Positions 29,659 to 38,805 are shown, counted from the stretch's first letter. The stretch: 39,130 nt of DNA from Mycolicibacterium peregrinum (GCF_001665625.1 NZ_LZSY01000126.1:1-39130); one strand, 5' to 3'. Notes: a model not told the origin generated them from the letters alone. Numbers and translations: made by a program.

Positions 29659-29895
29659 ATGTTCCTGAGCAAGGCAGCCGTGGCGACCTTCGCGGCCGCA
29701 GGCCTGATCGGGGCCGCACTCGGCCTCGGCGTGGCCACCGCGAGCGCCGATCCCGATCCGAGCCTCCCGCCGCCGCCGAACGCGCCGAAGAAGCCGGCCG
29801 AGACGTGGCAGGGTCACCCGATGGTCTGGTGGAACCTGCCCGCGGGCGGTCACTGGGGTGTCTGGGTCAACGGCGACTTCCTTCCGTTCACCTGA
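29659..29895 (+). CDS. Very small secreted Trp-rich protein
   Basis: This 78-residue protein has a clear signal peptide with likely cleavage after residue 30 (ASA|DPD). The mature peptide of about 48 residues is Pro-rich, then Trp-rich (TWQGHPMVWWNLPAGGHWGVWVNGDF). Mycobacteria encode several such small secreted proteins of unknown function. CGAGG lies 8 nt before ATG 29659, preferred over a GTG three codons earlier. Confidence 0.72.
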   Translation: MFLSKAAVATFAAAGLIGAALGLGVATASADPDPSLPPPPNAPKKPAETWQGHPMVWWNLPAGGHWGVWVNGDFLPFT

Positions 29896-29934
29896 TCCCG
29901 CCGGGCCCGACGGCCCGATGATGTCGACGGGATC
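29894..29934. terminator. Nested hairpins between convergent genes
   Basis: CGGGCC (29902-29907) and GGCCCG (29912-29917) form a tight 6-bp stem with a 4-nt loop. Enclosing it, GATCCCG (29894-29900) and CGGGATC (29928-29934) are perfectly inverted. It lies between the stops at 29895 (plus) and 29964 (minus) and could end both transcripts. Confidence 0.5.
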
Positions 29935-29963
29935 GGTTACGGTCGGCACGCCGATCGCCTGAC

Positions 29964-31523
29964 TCAGCTGTCGGGCTCTGCGGTCTCATCGTCCTCGGGC
30001 TCCTCTGCCGGGGCTGCTTCCAGGGGGACGCTTTCCGCGCGCGGAGTGCCGACAGCCGAGGTGTTCTCGGCCGGTTGGAGGCGGACCACCTGGCCCACCG
30101 CCCGGCGCAGGCCGGGCGGTCCTTCTTTCCGGAAGAACTCACCGATGCGTCCGGCGCGGTACCGCAGCGGGGAGCCGAGCAGCTCACCCATCACTACGCC
30201 GCTGCCGAGTGCCAACGCCGTCGCTGCCGCGCTCAGCAGGTGTGCGAGCCCCTCTCCGAACTTCTCGTCCACGGCGAACGCGAACACCGCCCAGAACACC
30301 GAGAGGCCGGGCAGCATCGGCATGATGCCGGCGGTCGCCGTCACGAGCGCGGGAGACTGTCGGCGAATGGAGATCAGCGTCGCCAGGAAACCGACACCGA
30401 CGGCCGCGATCCCGGTGGCCGCCCACTGGCCGAAGCCGGCCGTCCCGAGCCCGATCAACGTCAGCTCGGCCAGCCCCGCTGCCAACCCGGCGGTGGGCAA
30501 TGACCGCAGCGGTGCATAGCTGGCCATGGTCAGGCAGATCCCGGCCAGCGCCGCACCCAAGACCGCCAGGACGATCGGCAGCGGTCCTCTCGGCGTGATG
30601 AAGGTGCCTGCCGTGTTGACGTGCAGTTCGATCTGGATCCCCAGCAGGGTGGCGGCCTGCAGGGCACCGGTGATGCCCACGACGATTCCCGCGGTGAGAA
30701 ACACGGCGTCACCGAGTCGCGCGACCGCGGTGACCATGTAACCGGTCAACGCGTCCTGCACGGCACCGACCAGCGTCATCCCGGACAGCAACAACACGAT
30801 CCCGGTGGCGACGAGCGCGCTGAGACCCTGCCCCGTGTAGCGGTAGGCCGCCAACGCGATCAATGTCGCAATCGCCGCGCCGACCGCGTGCTGAAAGAAG
30901 AACGGCGTGCCGATCCGATTCAGCAGACGGCCGACCCGGTCGATCAGCGCAGCCGTCACGGTGGCCAGCAGGCAGGTCAACCAGTTGCCGCCCAGCAGCA
31001 TCGCGATACCGAGCGCGAACCCCGCCCATCCGGCGGTCGCGAGCCACCGAGGGAACGGATGCGGGCTCTCGGTCAGCTCGTCCATGGCCTCGTGCGCCTC
31101 GTCGACGGTGATACCGCCGGAGGTGATGCGCCGGACCAGACGATCGAGTTCGGCCAGCCTGGTGTAGTCGGTGGACCTGGTCCGCACCGCCCGCATGATC
31201 GTGACCGGAGGACTGTCCGTGGTGGGCAGTGCCGACACGATGATGGTCGCGACGGTGATGTCGACGACGCAGTCGGTCAGCCGGTACGCCTGCGCGACGT
31301 CCTGGGTGGTGGCGACGACGTCGGCGGTACCCGACCCCGACGAGAGCATCACCTCGGCGAGCCGAATGGTCAGGTCGAGAACCTTGCGGGTGTGCACATC
31401 ACCCATGCCGGCCGACGCGCGACTGCGCCGGCCGGCCACCGGTGCCGGATCACGACGTCCACGCAGGGCCATGCGCAGCCCGCCACGCAAGCGGTCCCTG
31501 CCGTTCAATCCTTCCTCAGCCAT
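29964..31523 (-). CDS. ThrE-family threonine/serine exporter-like membrane protein
   Basis: This 519-residue protein has the two-part ThrE layout. The N-terminal soluble domain contains VLDLTIRLAEVMLSSGSGTADVV. About ten transmembrane helices follow, with LHVNTAGTFITPRGPLPIVL between the halves. The C-terminus is an acidic tail (EEPEDDETAEPDS). ThrE of Corynebacterium exports threonine and serine; the mycobacterial relative is Rv3737. The substrate here is inferred from homology only. The ATG lies 8 nt after TACGCT (minus strand), and no Shine-Dalgarno is seen. Confidence 0.88.
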   Translation of the reverse strand: MAEEGLNGRDRLRGGLRMALRGRRDPAPVAGRRSRASAGMGDVHTRKVLDLTIRLAEVMLSSGSGTADVVATTQDVAQAYRLTDCVVDITVATIIVSALPTTDSPPVTIMRAVRTRSTDYTRLAELDRLVRRITSGGITVDEAHEAMDELTESPHPFPRWLATAGWAGFALGIAMLLGGNWLTCLLATVTAALIDRVGRLLNRIGTPFFFQHAVGAAIATLIALAAYRYTGQGLSALVATGIVLLLSGMTLVGAVQDALTGYMVTAVARLGDAVFLTAGIVVGITGALQAATLLGIQIELHVNTAGTFITPRGPLPIVLAVLGAALAGICLTMASYAPLRSLPTAGLAAGLAELTLIGLGTAGFGQWAATGIAAVGVGFLATLISIRRQSPALVTATAGIMPMLPGLSVFWAVFAFAVDEKFGEGLAHLLSAAATALALGSGVVMGELLGSPLRYRAGRIGEFFRKEGPPGLRRAVGQVVRLQPAENTSAVGTPRAESVPLEAAPAEEPEDDETAEPDS

Positions 31524-31587
31524 TTGTGTGCAGCGTAGTCATGAACCGCCGCGGGCCGGTGGAAGCCGGGCTGCCGGTCGGTTCAGG

Positions 31588-32244
31588 TCACCCGGCGCGG
31601 TCGGCAGCCCGGATCACGTCGGACCCGACGAAGGTGAAGATCTGGGCGGCCGGTGTCACCGGTTCGGGTGACCCGGTGAAGCGGTGGGCTCCGACGCCGT
31701 AACTCACATCCGGCTGCGACACCCAGACCAGATCGAAACCGCGCTCGTCAAACCAGTTGAGGATCAACGGAATCCGGTCGGGAACGGTGCGGCCGCGAGT
31801 CCACAGCACCGTGCCGCCGGTTCTGGTCAGCTGAGGCAGGAAGCCGATGGTCCGCTCGATGTCCTCATCGGTGATGTTGCCGAAGATGCCGCACGCCACG
31901 ACGATGTCGGCGGGGACCAGGTCCTGGTACTGGTCGATCAGAGCGGCGTCACCCGTTACCACCTCGACCCCGGTCAGCCCGTACCGGTCCACGGTTTCGG
32001 CGGCGATCTCGGCGTTGCGGGGATCCAACTCGACCAGGCGCGCCCGAACGTCGTCGCGTCGCGGATGGTCGGTCAACACCTCGAGCAGATCGCGCCCCTG
32101 CCCGGCGCACAGGCTGACGACCCGCAGCGGGCCTGCCGGAGCCTCGTCCAGCGCCTGCCGGATCAAGGTCTGCACCGCGCGAAGCCGGTGTGCCAGTGCC
32201 GAATCCGGCCGGTCGTAGTCGTCGTGCCAGCTGTGCCAATCCAC
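31588..32244 (-). CDS. Class I SAM-dependent methyltransferase
   Basis: This 218-residue protein starts with DWHSWHDDYDRPDSALAHRL and has SAM motif I VVSLCAGQGRDLLEVL, motif II ARLVELDPRNAEIA and ADIVVACGIFGNI. The N-terminus is typical of a small actinobacterial methyltransferase group of unknown target. The GTG at 32244 is chosen because TACGGT ends exactly 6 nt upstream on the minus strand. The gene begins about 185 bp after the DUF2278 gene's stop, so it probably has its own promoter. Confidence 0.85.
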   Translation of the reverse strand: MDWHSWHDDYDRPDSALAHRLRAVQTLIRQALDEAPAGPLRVVSLCAGQGRDLLEVLTDHPRRDDVRARLVELDPRNAEIAAETVDRYGLTGVEVVTGDAALIDQYQDLVPADIVVACGIFGNITDEDIERTIGFLPQLTRTGGTVLWTRGRTVPDRIPLILNWFDERGFDLVWVSQPDVSYGVGAHRFTGSPEPVTPAAQIFTFVGSDVIRAADRAG

Positions 32245-32250
32245 GACCGA

Positions 32251-32256
32251 ACCGTA
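32251..32256 (-). promoter_or_regulatory. Leaderless -10 box of the methyltransferase at 32244
   Basis: On the minus strand TACGGT is followed by exactly 6 nt and the GTG start codon. Confidence 0.45.
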
Positions 32257-32428
32257 ACGCCACGGTGCTGTTGGTGGCGCCGCCCGCGGGCGGCACCATC
32301 CACACGTGCTTGACTGCGCCCTGCTTCGCGCAGGGTGAATCACGCAGGTAACGAACGGTATTCGGTCACACGAGCGGGTGCCTTCGGAGCGCGGCGAGGG
32401 TTTACCGCGGCGTGATGAATACTGGCGG

Positions 32429-33460
32429 CTAACGCTGGAACCGCACGTAGCGGTCCACGGCGGCCGCATCGCCTCGGGAGTACGTGACGCTGTCCACCTG
32501 GGTGCCATGATCGTCGACCAGCAGAAGGTTTCCCCCGGAGTTGCCGAGCTGTGCGCCTGACCCGTCGAGCACGACGACTGCCGATGCACCACCGGCCAGG
32601 TCGGCATCCAGCTTGCTCTCCCGACCGTTGCGGTCGACCAGGCGCCAACCGTGCAGTGACACTGCCTCGGTGGCGTAGTTGCCGATCACCACCGCTTCGT
32701 GTCCGGGGTCCGGGCCGGTGGGATTGATCAGCGCCCGCTCCAGATACGCCAGGCCCGGGGTCACCTCGCCACCGCCCGCGGCCGCCCCCACCAACCGGGA
32801 GAGGGGCTGTGCACCCGGTGCCGCGTCGCCCTGTGGGTCGGTAGGTACCCGCTGGGTCTGGAAGGCGAGCAGGATGCCGACGACACGATCGGGAAAGGCC
32901 AGCAGAAGACCGCCGTCGTGGAAGGCCCCGTTGTCCCCCGCGTGCGCGCCGACATTGCCCTGGTTCATGTGGATGTCGTGAACACCATGCAAACCGTCGG
33001 TGTTACCGAAGTCGGCATCGATCGGCTTGTGCAGGTTGCGGTCGAATTTCGCACCGAAGGCATAGAGTTCGCCGCCGGCGGTCTGGCACTGGGTCAGGTA
33101 CAGGCTCAAAAGATCCTGCAGGTCATCGGCATTCGCGTTGCCACTGGGCGGAAGCGCCCGGCCGAGCGTGAAATCGAACAGCGGCGCCTTGACGTAGTCC
33201 AACGAGGACGCTGACGTGCCGGGGGTGACAGAGAAGCCGGACGCCACCGCGGCCAGTCCGTTGACGACGGGATGTCCGACCAGCGGATCCACCACCCAGA
33301 AGACGACCTCGCTGCCGTCGTTGGATTCGACGTTGACCGCGACCCGCCACGGTTGTCCGGAGTCGTCAACCGCCCGGATCTGCAGGTGCGGGGTGGACTG
33401 GCCGTCTTCCCTGACGAACCGGTCCGGTCGTGCGCGCAGAACCCCATAGGTGATCGCCAT
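32429..33460 (-). CDS. DUF2278 protein with C-terminal lamin-tail domain
   Basis: This 343-residue protein has an N-terminal DUF2278 region. Recognisable parts are AITYGVLRARPDRFVREDGQ, SLDYVKAPLFDF and GVHDIHMNQGNV, a His/Asn-rich motif that looks catalytic or metal-binding. The last 90 residues (NPTGPDPGHEAVVIGNYATE... LDGSGAQLGNSGGNLLLVDD) match the immunoglobulin-like lamin-tail domain found in bacterial extracellular or nuclease-linked proteins. No signal peptide is visible. CAGGAG lies 6 nt before the ATG. Function is unknown. Confidence 0.8.
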   Translation of the reverse strand: MAITYGVLRARPDRFVREDGQSTPHLQIRAVDDSGQPWRVAVNVESNDGSEVVFWVVDPLVGHPVVNGLAAVASGFSVTPGTSASSLDYVKAPLFDFTLGRALPPSGNANADDLQDLLSLYLTQCQTAGGELYAFGAKFDRNLHKPIDADFGNTDGLHGVHDIHMNQGNVGAHAGDNGAFHDGGLLLAFPDRVVGILLAFQTQRVPTDPQGDAAPGAQPLSRLVGAAAGGGEVTPGLAYLERALINPTGPDPGHEAVVIGNYATEAVSLHGWRLVDRNGRESKLDADLAGGASAVVVLDGSGAQLGNSGGNLLLVDDHGTQVDSVTYSRGDAAAVDRYVRFQR

Positions 33461-33580
33461 GATCGACTCCTGTCGTTTCGGTGCCGACACAAGGACTTTC
33501 ATGTGCCTGCATCCGCAGAAACTATCGACCCGGCGTGGCGCGGACACGCGTAGCGGACTACCCGAAACGGAGAACCGCGG

Positions 33581-34504
33581 TCATCTGCCGTGGGAGGCGA
33601 AGAACTGCCCGGACGCATCCGAGGCGTCGAAGGCGTGGCTGGCTGCCCCGACAGACTGCACGGGAAGGATCTCGGGTACGCCCGGCCAGGTGTGCCCGCC
33701 CCCGTCGACCCGCATGAACACCACCGATGTTCCGCCGGCACACCCGTCGGAGGCGATGCGGTGGGTTTCGGTGCCGTCGCCGGTGCTGGGCAGCACCTCG
33801 TCCGACGGAGCCGGGCAGCCGTTGATCTGACGCCACCGGTCCACCATCGCCGGCCCCGACACCACGGTGCTGCCTCCGCCCCGCCCCGTCATCGGCCCAC
33901 CGTTGAAAGGCACGACAGGGTCGGCCGTCCCGTAGGTGGCGAGGACCGAAACGGGCCTGGACGGATTGCAGCCGACATTTGTCCCCAGCGTGCCGGCCAC
34001 CGGGGCGATCGCGGCGAACAGGTCGGCGCGATCACACGCCAGTCGATTGGCCATGAATCCACCTGCCGACAAACCCGTGGCATATACCCGGCCGCGCGGG
34101 ATGCCGTTCTCGGCGACGAGGCGATCGACGAGGGTCGAGATGAACCCGACATCGTCGACCCCTTGACGGTCGGGCACCGAGGCGCCGCGGCCGTCGGCCC
34201 AGCTGTAATCGATGCCATCGGGGTAGACCACGGCGAACCCGTGGGCGTCGGCCACCCCGTCGTAATGGGTGAGCGCCGCCTGATCGGCTCCGGTCGCGCC
34301 GGCAGCGTGCAGATTGACCACCAGCCCGGACGGTGGGCCCCCGGCCGGTAGGTGGAGCCGGTAGGTGCGCATCGTGCCGCCGAAGTCGATCTGCGCCGAC
34401 GGTAAGGGCGCAGCCCACGCGGGTGTTGGCGCTGCCGCGCATCCCAAGAGCGCAACAAGCGCTACGGACACCACTGTTCTGAGCCGTCCCGGCGTGAAAA
34501 GCAC
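33581..34504 (-). CDS. Secreted PHB-depolymerase/LpqC-like esterase
   Basis: This 307-residue protein has a hydrophobic N-terminus ending ALLGCAAAPTPAWAAP. C22 could be a lipidation site, or signal peptidase I could cut near AWA|AP. The catalytic domain is an alpha/beta hydrolase of the PHB depolymerase (esterase) family: VVNLHAAGATG, nucleophile Ser146 in TGLSAGGFM, Asp in YGTADPVVPF and His in DGGGHTWPG. It is similar in kind to LpqC of M. tuberculosis. The GTG at 34504 is chosen because TACTCT sits exactly 6 nt upstream; longer frames have no signal. Confidence 0.82.
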   Translation of the reverse strand: MLFTPGRLRTVVSVALVALLGCAAAPTPAWAAPLPSAQIDFGGTMRTYRLHLPAGGPPSGLVVNLHAAGATGADQAALTHYDGVADAHGFAVVYPDGIDYSWADGRGASVPDRQGVDDVGFISTLVDRLVAENGIPRGRVYATGLSAGGFMANRLACDRADLFAAIAPVAGTLGTNVGCNPSRPVSVLATYGTADPVVPFNGGPMTGRGGGSTVVSGPAMVDRWRQINGCPAPSDEVLPSTGDGTETHRIASDGCAGGTSVVFMRVDGGGHTWPGVPEILPVQSVGAASHAFDASDASGQFFASHGR

Positions 34505-34510
34505 CGGGGC

Positions 34511-34516
34511 AGAGTA
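34511..34516 (-). promoter_or_regulatory. Leaderless -10 box of the LpqC-like esterase gene
   Basis: On the minus strand TACTCT is followed by exactly 6 nt and GTG 34504. Confidence 0.45.
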
Positions 34517-34698
34517 GATATCACGGGCGAACTCTTGGGCAACGCCAGGTGACCTACCGGAGAAAACCCTGCCGGCAACCGTCGCCATCCGCTTCCACGC
34601 CATTCCGGCCCCCACCGATTCGTCGTCCAGCAAACGAAGTTCCGACGCTACCTGTTCGCTGTGACCAGTGGGGCGAGAAGACCGGATTCGACCGTCGA

Positions 34699-35712
34699 TC
34701 AGATGGTCAGGACCATGCGGTAGCGCGCCTGTCCCTGCTCCATGGCGGCGTAGGCGCTCGACGCCTCAGCCAGTGGGCGCTCCTCGATCCGGGCCCGCAC
34801 CCCCGACAACACCGCGAAGTGCATGGTCTCCTCGACGTCACGTGCGGTTCCAGACGGGTGCCCGGAGATGGTCAGCGCGGGCTGGATCAGTTGCACCGGG
34901 CTGATGGGCAACGGATCGGCGGACACCCCGATCGCCACCAACTCGCCGCGGGGCGCGAGTCCGCCCACCGTCTCGGCCATGGCCTGCGAATTCCCCACCG
35001 TTGCCAGGACCACCGCCGCGCCGCCCAGGTCTCGCAGAGCTGCGCTGACGTCGCCTGCGGTCGAGTCGATGTAGTGCCGGGCCCCCAGCGAACGGGCATC
35101 GGCTTCTTTGCCGGGGCCGCGGGCGATCGCGACGGTCTCGAAGCCCATCGCGCTGGCGAACTGGAGCCCGAGATGCCCCAGGCCGCCCACACCCAGGACC
35201 GCGACCACGTCGCCGGGGAGGGCCCGGGTGTGTCGGAGCGCGTTGTATGTCGTCACCCCGGCGCACCCCATCGGAGCGGCCTCGGCGAAGGACAGTTCAT
35301 CGGGGATCCGGGCGAGCGCGTTGGCCGGCACCGTCACGGATTCCGCGTATCCGCCCGGATAGTGCAGGCTCGGCACCTGGCCCTTCTCGCAGACGATGAA
35401 ATCGCCCTTCCGGCAAGGAATACAGACTCCGCAGTGCCCGCCGAACCAGCCGATCGCCACCCGGTCCCCCACCTCGAAATCGGTGACGCCCGCGCCCACT
35501 TCGGCGATGGTGCCGGCGATCTCATGGCCCGGCGTCACCGGCCACGCGATCCCCGGGAATCCGCCGTTGAGAATGGCCCGATCGGTGCCACAGACCCCAC
35601 AGGCGGCCACGGCGACCCGGACCTGTCCCCGATCGGGCGAGAGGGTCTGAGCGTCAACGAGTTCCAGGGTGCCGCCAGCTGACTGGACGTGAACAGCTCG
35701 ATGAGTGGCCAT
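34699..35712 (-). CDS. Zinc-dependent alcohol dehydrogenase
   Basis: This 337-residue medium-chain dehydrogenase has the catalytic zinc ligands in ACGVCGTD and PGHEIAG. The structural zinc cluster region is GGHCGVCIPCRKGDFIVC, with four Cys, and the NAD(P) motif is VAVLGVGGLGHLGLQFA. It oxidises alcohols or reduces aldehydes; the shape is that of AdhA-type enzymes. TAAGGA precedes ATG 35712 by about 6 nt, preferred over an upstream start. It is followed by about 190 bp before the esterase gene. Confidence 0.92.
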   Translation of the reverse strand: MATHRAVHVQSAGGTLELVDAQTLSPDRGQVRVAVAACGVCGTDRAILNGGFPGIAWPVTPGHEIAGTIAEVGAGVTDFEVGDRVAIGWFGGHCGVCIPCRKGDFIVCEKGQVPSLHYPGGYAESVTVPANALARIPDELSFAEAAPMGCAGVTTYNALRHTRALPGDVVAVLGVGGLGHLGLQFASAMGFETVAIARGPGKEADARSLGARHYIDSTAGDVSAALRDLGGAAVVLATVGNSQAMAETVGGLAPRGELVAIGVSADPLPISPVQLIQPALTISGHPSGTARDVEETMHFAVLSGVRARIEERPLAEASSAYAAMEQGQARYRMVLTI

Positions 35713-35787
35713 GTGAATCCTTACTGTCACCGTCGGGATGTCTCGCCATCATGGACCGTCGACGGCCCGCTTGGCCAGGGTCTGCGC

Positions 35788-36444
35788 TCAGCCCAGGATG
35801 AACGGCAGCTGTGCCGCCGTCTCTCCGAGAGCGGTCAGCTCCAGGTCTGTCGGCGCCCGCCTGCCGGTCCCCAGCCGGAGGGTGTCGTCATCGGAGAACT
35901 CCGCGGGGAACCGCGCGCCCGTGATGTCCCCCAACATCGCGCGTGAGCGGGCCAGCCCCGCCGCCGGTGGGCTCGGTACCCCCGGCAGGTGCGCGACCAG
36001 ATCAAGGTGGTGCAGTGTCCATTCCAGGACGTAGGCGTCGAGGTAGTCGCCGACGGTGAGAACCTGTCCCTGCGTGCCCACCCGAGCGTGCGGGTCGGCA
36101 AGGTCAGCGGCTCGTTCCGCGGCCGAGCCCACGTCGTCGAGATGAAACTTGAGCAGGGCCGGATCCCCGTATGCCGCCGCCAGCCTGACGGTCAGCGCAT
36201 CCAAGGGATCCTTGCCCGTCGGAGGCGTTCTGCTGACCTCCCAGTAGGTCAGCGCGTTACGGGTCGATTCGGCATCGGTCGGGGTGACCAGGGTGATCAA
36301 CACATCCTGGGCATCAATGACGAGGTGGCACACCAGATCTCGAACCAGCCAACCGGCACAGCCGGAGGGCTGAGCGAAGTCCTGGGGATCCAGCGCGGCC
36401 ACCGCAGCGCGCAGCGCCGCCCACGAGTCTGAGAACTGGCCCAC
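35788..36444 (-). CDS. Maleylpyruvate-isomerase-like mycothiol-dependent protein
   Basis: This 218-residue protein has the DinB-like MDMPI_N fold. The metal-ligand His is in GWLVRDLVCHLVIDAQ and the second group in LEWTLHHLDLVAHL. These actinobacterial enzymes use mycothiol, as in maleylpyruvate isomerase, but this one's substrate is unknown. The GTG start lies 9 nt after the cyanase stop. TAGTTT sits exactly 6 nt before it, and its TAG is that stop codon. Confidence 0.82.
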   Translation of the reverse strand: MGQFSDSWAALRAAVAALDPQDFAQPSGCAGWLVRDLVCHLVIDAQDVLITLVTPTDAESTRNALTYWEVSRTPPTGKDPLDALTVRLAAAYGDPALLKFHLDDVGSAAERAADLADPHARVGTQGQVLTVGDYLDAYVLEWTLHHLDLVAHLPGVPSPPAAGLARSRAMLGDITGARFPAEFSDDDTLRLGTGRRAPTDLELTALGETAAQLPFILG

Positions 36445-36450
36445 GACTGC

Positions 36451-36456
36451 AAACTA
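36451..36456 (-). promoter_or_regulatory. Leaderless -10 box made from the cyanase stop codon
   Basis: On the minus strand TAGTTT (36456-36451) is followed by exactly 6 nt and GTG 36444. Its TAG (36456-36454) is the stop codon of the cyanase gene. Confidence 0.45.
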
Positions 36457-36921
36457 GCAGCGGACCACTCGCTCGGCCGCAGTCCAGTCGTAGGGCAAGA
36501 ATTTGCCGTCGAACGTCACCACCACGCGGTCTCCGGCAGGGTGCGGCTTGCGCTGCACATCGACGCTGAAGTTGATGGCGCTCATGATGCCGTCACCGAA
36601 CTGTTCGTGGATGACTTCCTTGAGCGCTCCGCCGTAGACCTGGAGCGCCTCGTAGAACCGGTAGATGGCGGGATCGGTGGGCACGGCCGTCGGCAGTCCA
36701 CCTCGCATCGGGACCGCAGCCAGTACCGGAATCACCGACTCGTCCAGCCCGAGGAGGTCCACGATGATCCTGCCGGACTCGGCCGGTACCGGATGTTGCC
36801 CGAGCAGGGCGGACACCGTCCACACCACGGGTCGGTCGATGGCGTCGGCCAGCTGCTCCCACGTCAGGCCCTTGGTCAAACGGGCTTCTACGATCGCGGC
36901 GGTGATCTCGTCTCTGCTCAT
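36454..36921 (-). CDS. cynS: Cyanate hydratase (cyanase)
   Basis: This 155-residue protein has an N-terminal helix-turn-helix-like domain (SRDEITAAIVEARLTKGLTW). The cyanase catalytic core has IYRFYEALQVYG with R88 and E91, and FGDGIMSAINFSVDV with S114. The end is VVVTFDGKFLPYDW. Cyanase forms a decamer and converts cyanate and bicarbonate to ammonia and carbon dioxide. ATG 36921 is used; an ATG four codons upstream is possible and neither has a Shine-Dalgarno. No carbonic anhydrase or cyanate transporter gene adjoins it, unlike the E. coli cyn operon. Confidence 0.95.
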   Translation of the reverse strand: MSRDEITAAIVEARLTKGLTWEQLADAIDRPVVWTVSALLGQHPVPAESGRIIVDLLGLDESVIPVLAAVPMRGGLPTAVPTDPAIYRFYEALQVYGGALKEVIHEQFGDGIMSAINFSVDVQRKPHPAGDRVVVTFDGKFLPYDWTAAERVVRC

Positions 36922-36948
36922 ACGAGCCAGCATGCCCGCGGCGAACGG

Positions 36949-38805
36949 TCACCGCACGCCCAACGTGCCTTCCAGATACTCACCGCGACAAGCCACGCGG
37001 GCCAGCTTGCCGCTGGTGGTCCTCGGAATCGCGCCTGCCGGCAGGAATCGCAGATCCGCGACGGTCAATCCGTGTCGGTCGGCCACTGCCGCGCGGATGG
37101 CCGCACCGGCTTCCTCCGGATCGGCCTGTTTGGTGCGGGCGGCGCGTTCGGCGATCACCACCAACCGCGCACCGTCCCCGTCGCCGTCGGGAGTGACGGT
37201 GAACGCCGTGACATAACCGCGCCGGACCAGTGGCGACGCGTCCGCCACGGTGGCCTCGATGTCCTGCGGGTAATAACTGCGACCGTCGATCCGCACCAGG
37301 TCGGCCATCCGCCCGGTCACATAGAACTGCCCCTCGAAATACACCCCGAGATCGCCCGTCCGCAGCCAGGTGGCGTCGTCGGAGAGCCCGGCGGCGTGAC
37401 TGCCGGAGGCGAGACGCGAATGCAGCGACACCCCGAACACCTTGCTCGTCTCCTCGGGCCGCGCCCAGTACCCACGACCAATGTTGTTGCCGTGCAACCA
37501 GATCTCCCCGACCTCGCCGTCGGGCAGTTCCTCGGCGGGGCCATCGGCAGTCGCGGGGTCGACGATCACCGCCCACAGGCTGCGGGCCGGATGACCGCAG
37601 GACACGTGTGGCACGGCACCCTCGGCGTGGGCGTTGACGCGGACGGCCCGACCCAGGGTCAGCTGTTCGCGGTCGAAGTAGACCACCGACGCCTGCTCGG
37701 CCGGGCCGATCGTCGAGATCAGCAGCGTCGCCTCGGCGATGCCGTACGACGGCTTGAACGCTGTCGGCGGCAGCCCGTACGGCGCAAACACCTCGTTGAA
37801 GGAGGTAATGACCTCAGGTATTACGGGTTCGGAACCGATGATGAGGACCACGTTGCTCAGGTCGATGTCCTCCCCTGCGGCGGGAACGCCGCGCTGCGCG
37901 GTCCATTCGTAGGCGAAGTTCGGTGCGGCGGTGATCACGCGGCCGTGTTTGGAGGCGTCGGACATCGCACGGATCCATCTCTGGGGCCGGCGGATGAACG
38001 CGGTCGGTGACATCAGCGTCGAGTGTCCGCCGTAGACCGCGGGAAATCCGATCATCGACAGGCCCATATCGTGATAGAGCGGTAACCAGCTGAGGCCGTG
38101 GGTATTTCGGTTCAACAGATCGATGGACAGGATCATCTGCAGCAGGTTGGTGCCGACCGCGCGGTGGGTGATCTCCACGCCGACGGGTGGGCGGGTCGAG
38201 CCCGAGGTGTACTGCAGGTGGGAGATGTCGTCGGGATCGACCGAGATCGGGGTGAACCCGTCGCCCGCCGAATCGGGAATCTCGTCGATGAGCTCGACCC
38301 GGGGACGCAGCGTATCCGGCATCGTCGCGAGGAACTCCCGTACCGCGGCATCGCCCGCAGCGGTGGTGAGTACCGTGGTCGGCCGGGAGTCCAGCAGCGC
38401 GGTCTCGAGGCGTTCGGCATGCCCCTGCAGTTCCGGTGCGAACAGCGGCACGGCAATGTTGCCGGCCTTGATCGCCGCGAAGAACCCGACGACATAGTCC
38501 AGCCCTTGGGGCGCGAGGATGGCGACACGCTCACCGCGGCCGGCCACCTGCTGCAGCCGCGCTGCGACGGCCCGCAGCCGCACGCCCAGCTGCGTCCACG
38601 TCAGCTCGATGACCTCTTCGGCGGCCTGGCTGTGATCGAGGTAGCGGTAGGCGACCAGGTCTGGAACGTGGGCGATGTTGCGGTCGATCAGCGATATCAG
38701 GGTGGTGCCCGGGGGCAGCACGATGCCGCCGTTCTCGTCCAGGCAGTCCTCGATGCGGAGCAGGCCTGCCGGGGCCTCGTATTGAACCTGAGTGCCGCTG
38801 TCCAT
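36949..38805 (-). CDS. Fatty-acyl-AMP ligase (FadD32/FAAL-like)
   Basis: This 618-residue adenylating enzyme has the core motif LQYTSGSTRPPVGVEITHRAV, where fatty-acyl-AMP ligases are well recognised. Others are SWLPLYHDMGLSM, PSYGIAEATLLI and the late WLRTGDLG with GRSYYPQDIEATV. Length and the FadD32-like RRPQRWIRAMSD stretch support a FAAL rather than an acyl-CoA ligase. Such enzymes activate fatty acids as acyl-adenylates and pass them to a polyketide synthase or carrier. No polyketide synthase is in the window. The ATG at 38805 fits a TAGACT -10 box 6 nt upstream. It precedes cyanase by 27 nt on the same strand. Confidence 0.9.
   Translation of the reverse strand: MDSGTQVQYEAPAGLLRIEDCLDENGGIVLPPGTTLISLIDRNIAHVPDLVAYRYLDHSQAAEEVIELTWTQLGVRLRAVAARLQQVAGRGERVAILAPQGLDYVVGFFAAIKAGNIAVPLFAPELQGHAERLETALLDSRPTTVLTTAAGDAAVREFLATMPDTLRPRVELIDEIPDSAGDGFTPISVDPDDISHLQYTSGSTRPPVGVEITHRAVGTNLLQMILSIDLLNRNTHGLSWLPLYHDMGLSMIGFPAVYGGHSTLMSPTAFIRRPQRWIRAMSDASKHGRVITAAPNFAYEWTAQRGVPAAGEDIDLSNVVLIIGSEPVIPEVITSFNEVFAPYGLPPTAFKPSYGIAEATLLISTIGPAEQASVVYFDREQLTLGRAVRVNAHAEGAVPHVSCGHPARSLWAVIVDPATADGPAEELPDGEVGEIWLHGNNIGRGYWARPEETSKVFGVSLHSRLASGSHAAGLSDDATWLRTGDLGVYFEGQFYVTGRMADLVRIDGRSYYPQDIEATVADASPLVRRGYVTAFTVTPDGDGDGARLVVIAERAARTKQADPEEAGAAIRAAVADRHGLTVADLRFLPAGAIPRTTSGKLARVACRGEYLEGTLGVR

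Noticed and set aside
36541..38010. 489-codon plus-strand ORF opposite cynS and the FAAL gene
   Set aside because: It spans the antisense of two confidently identified genes and has no domain of its own.
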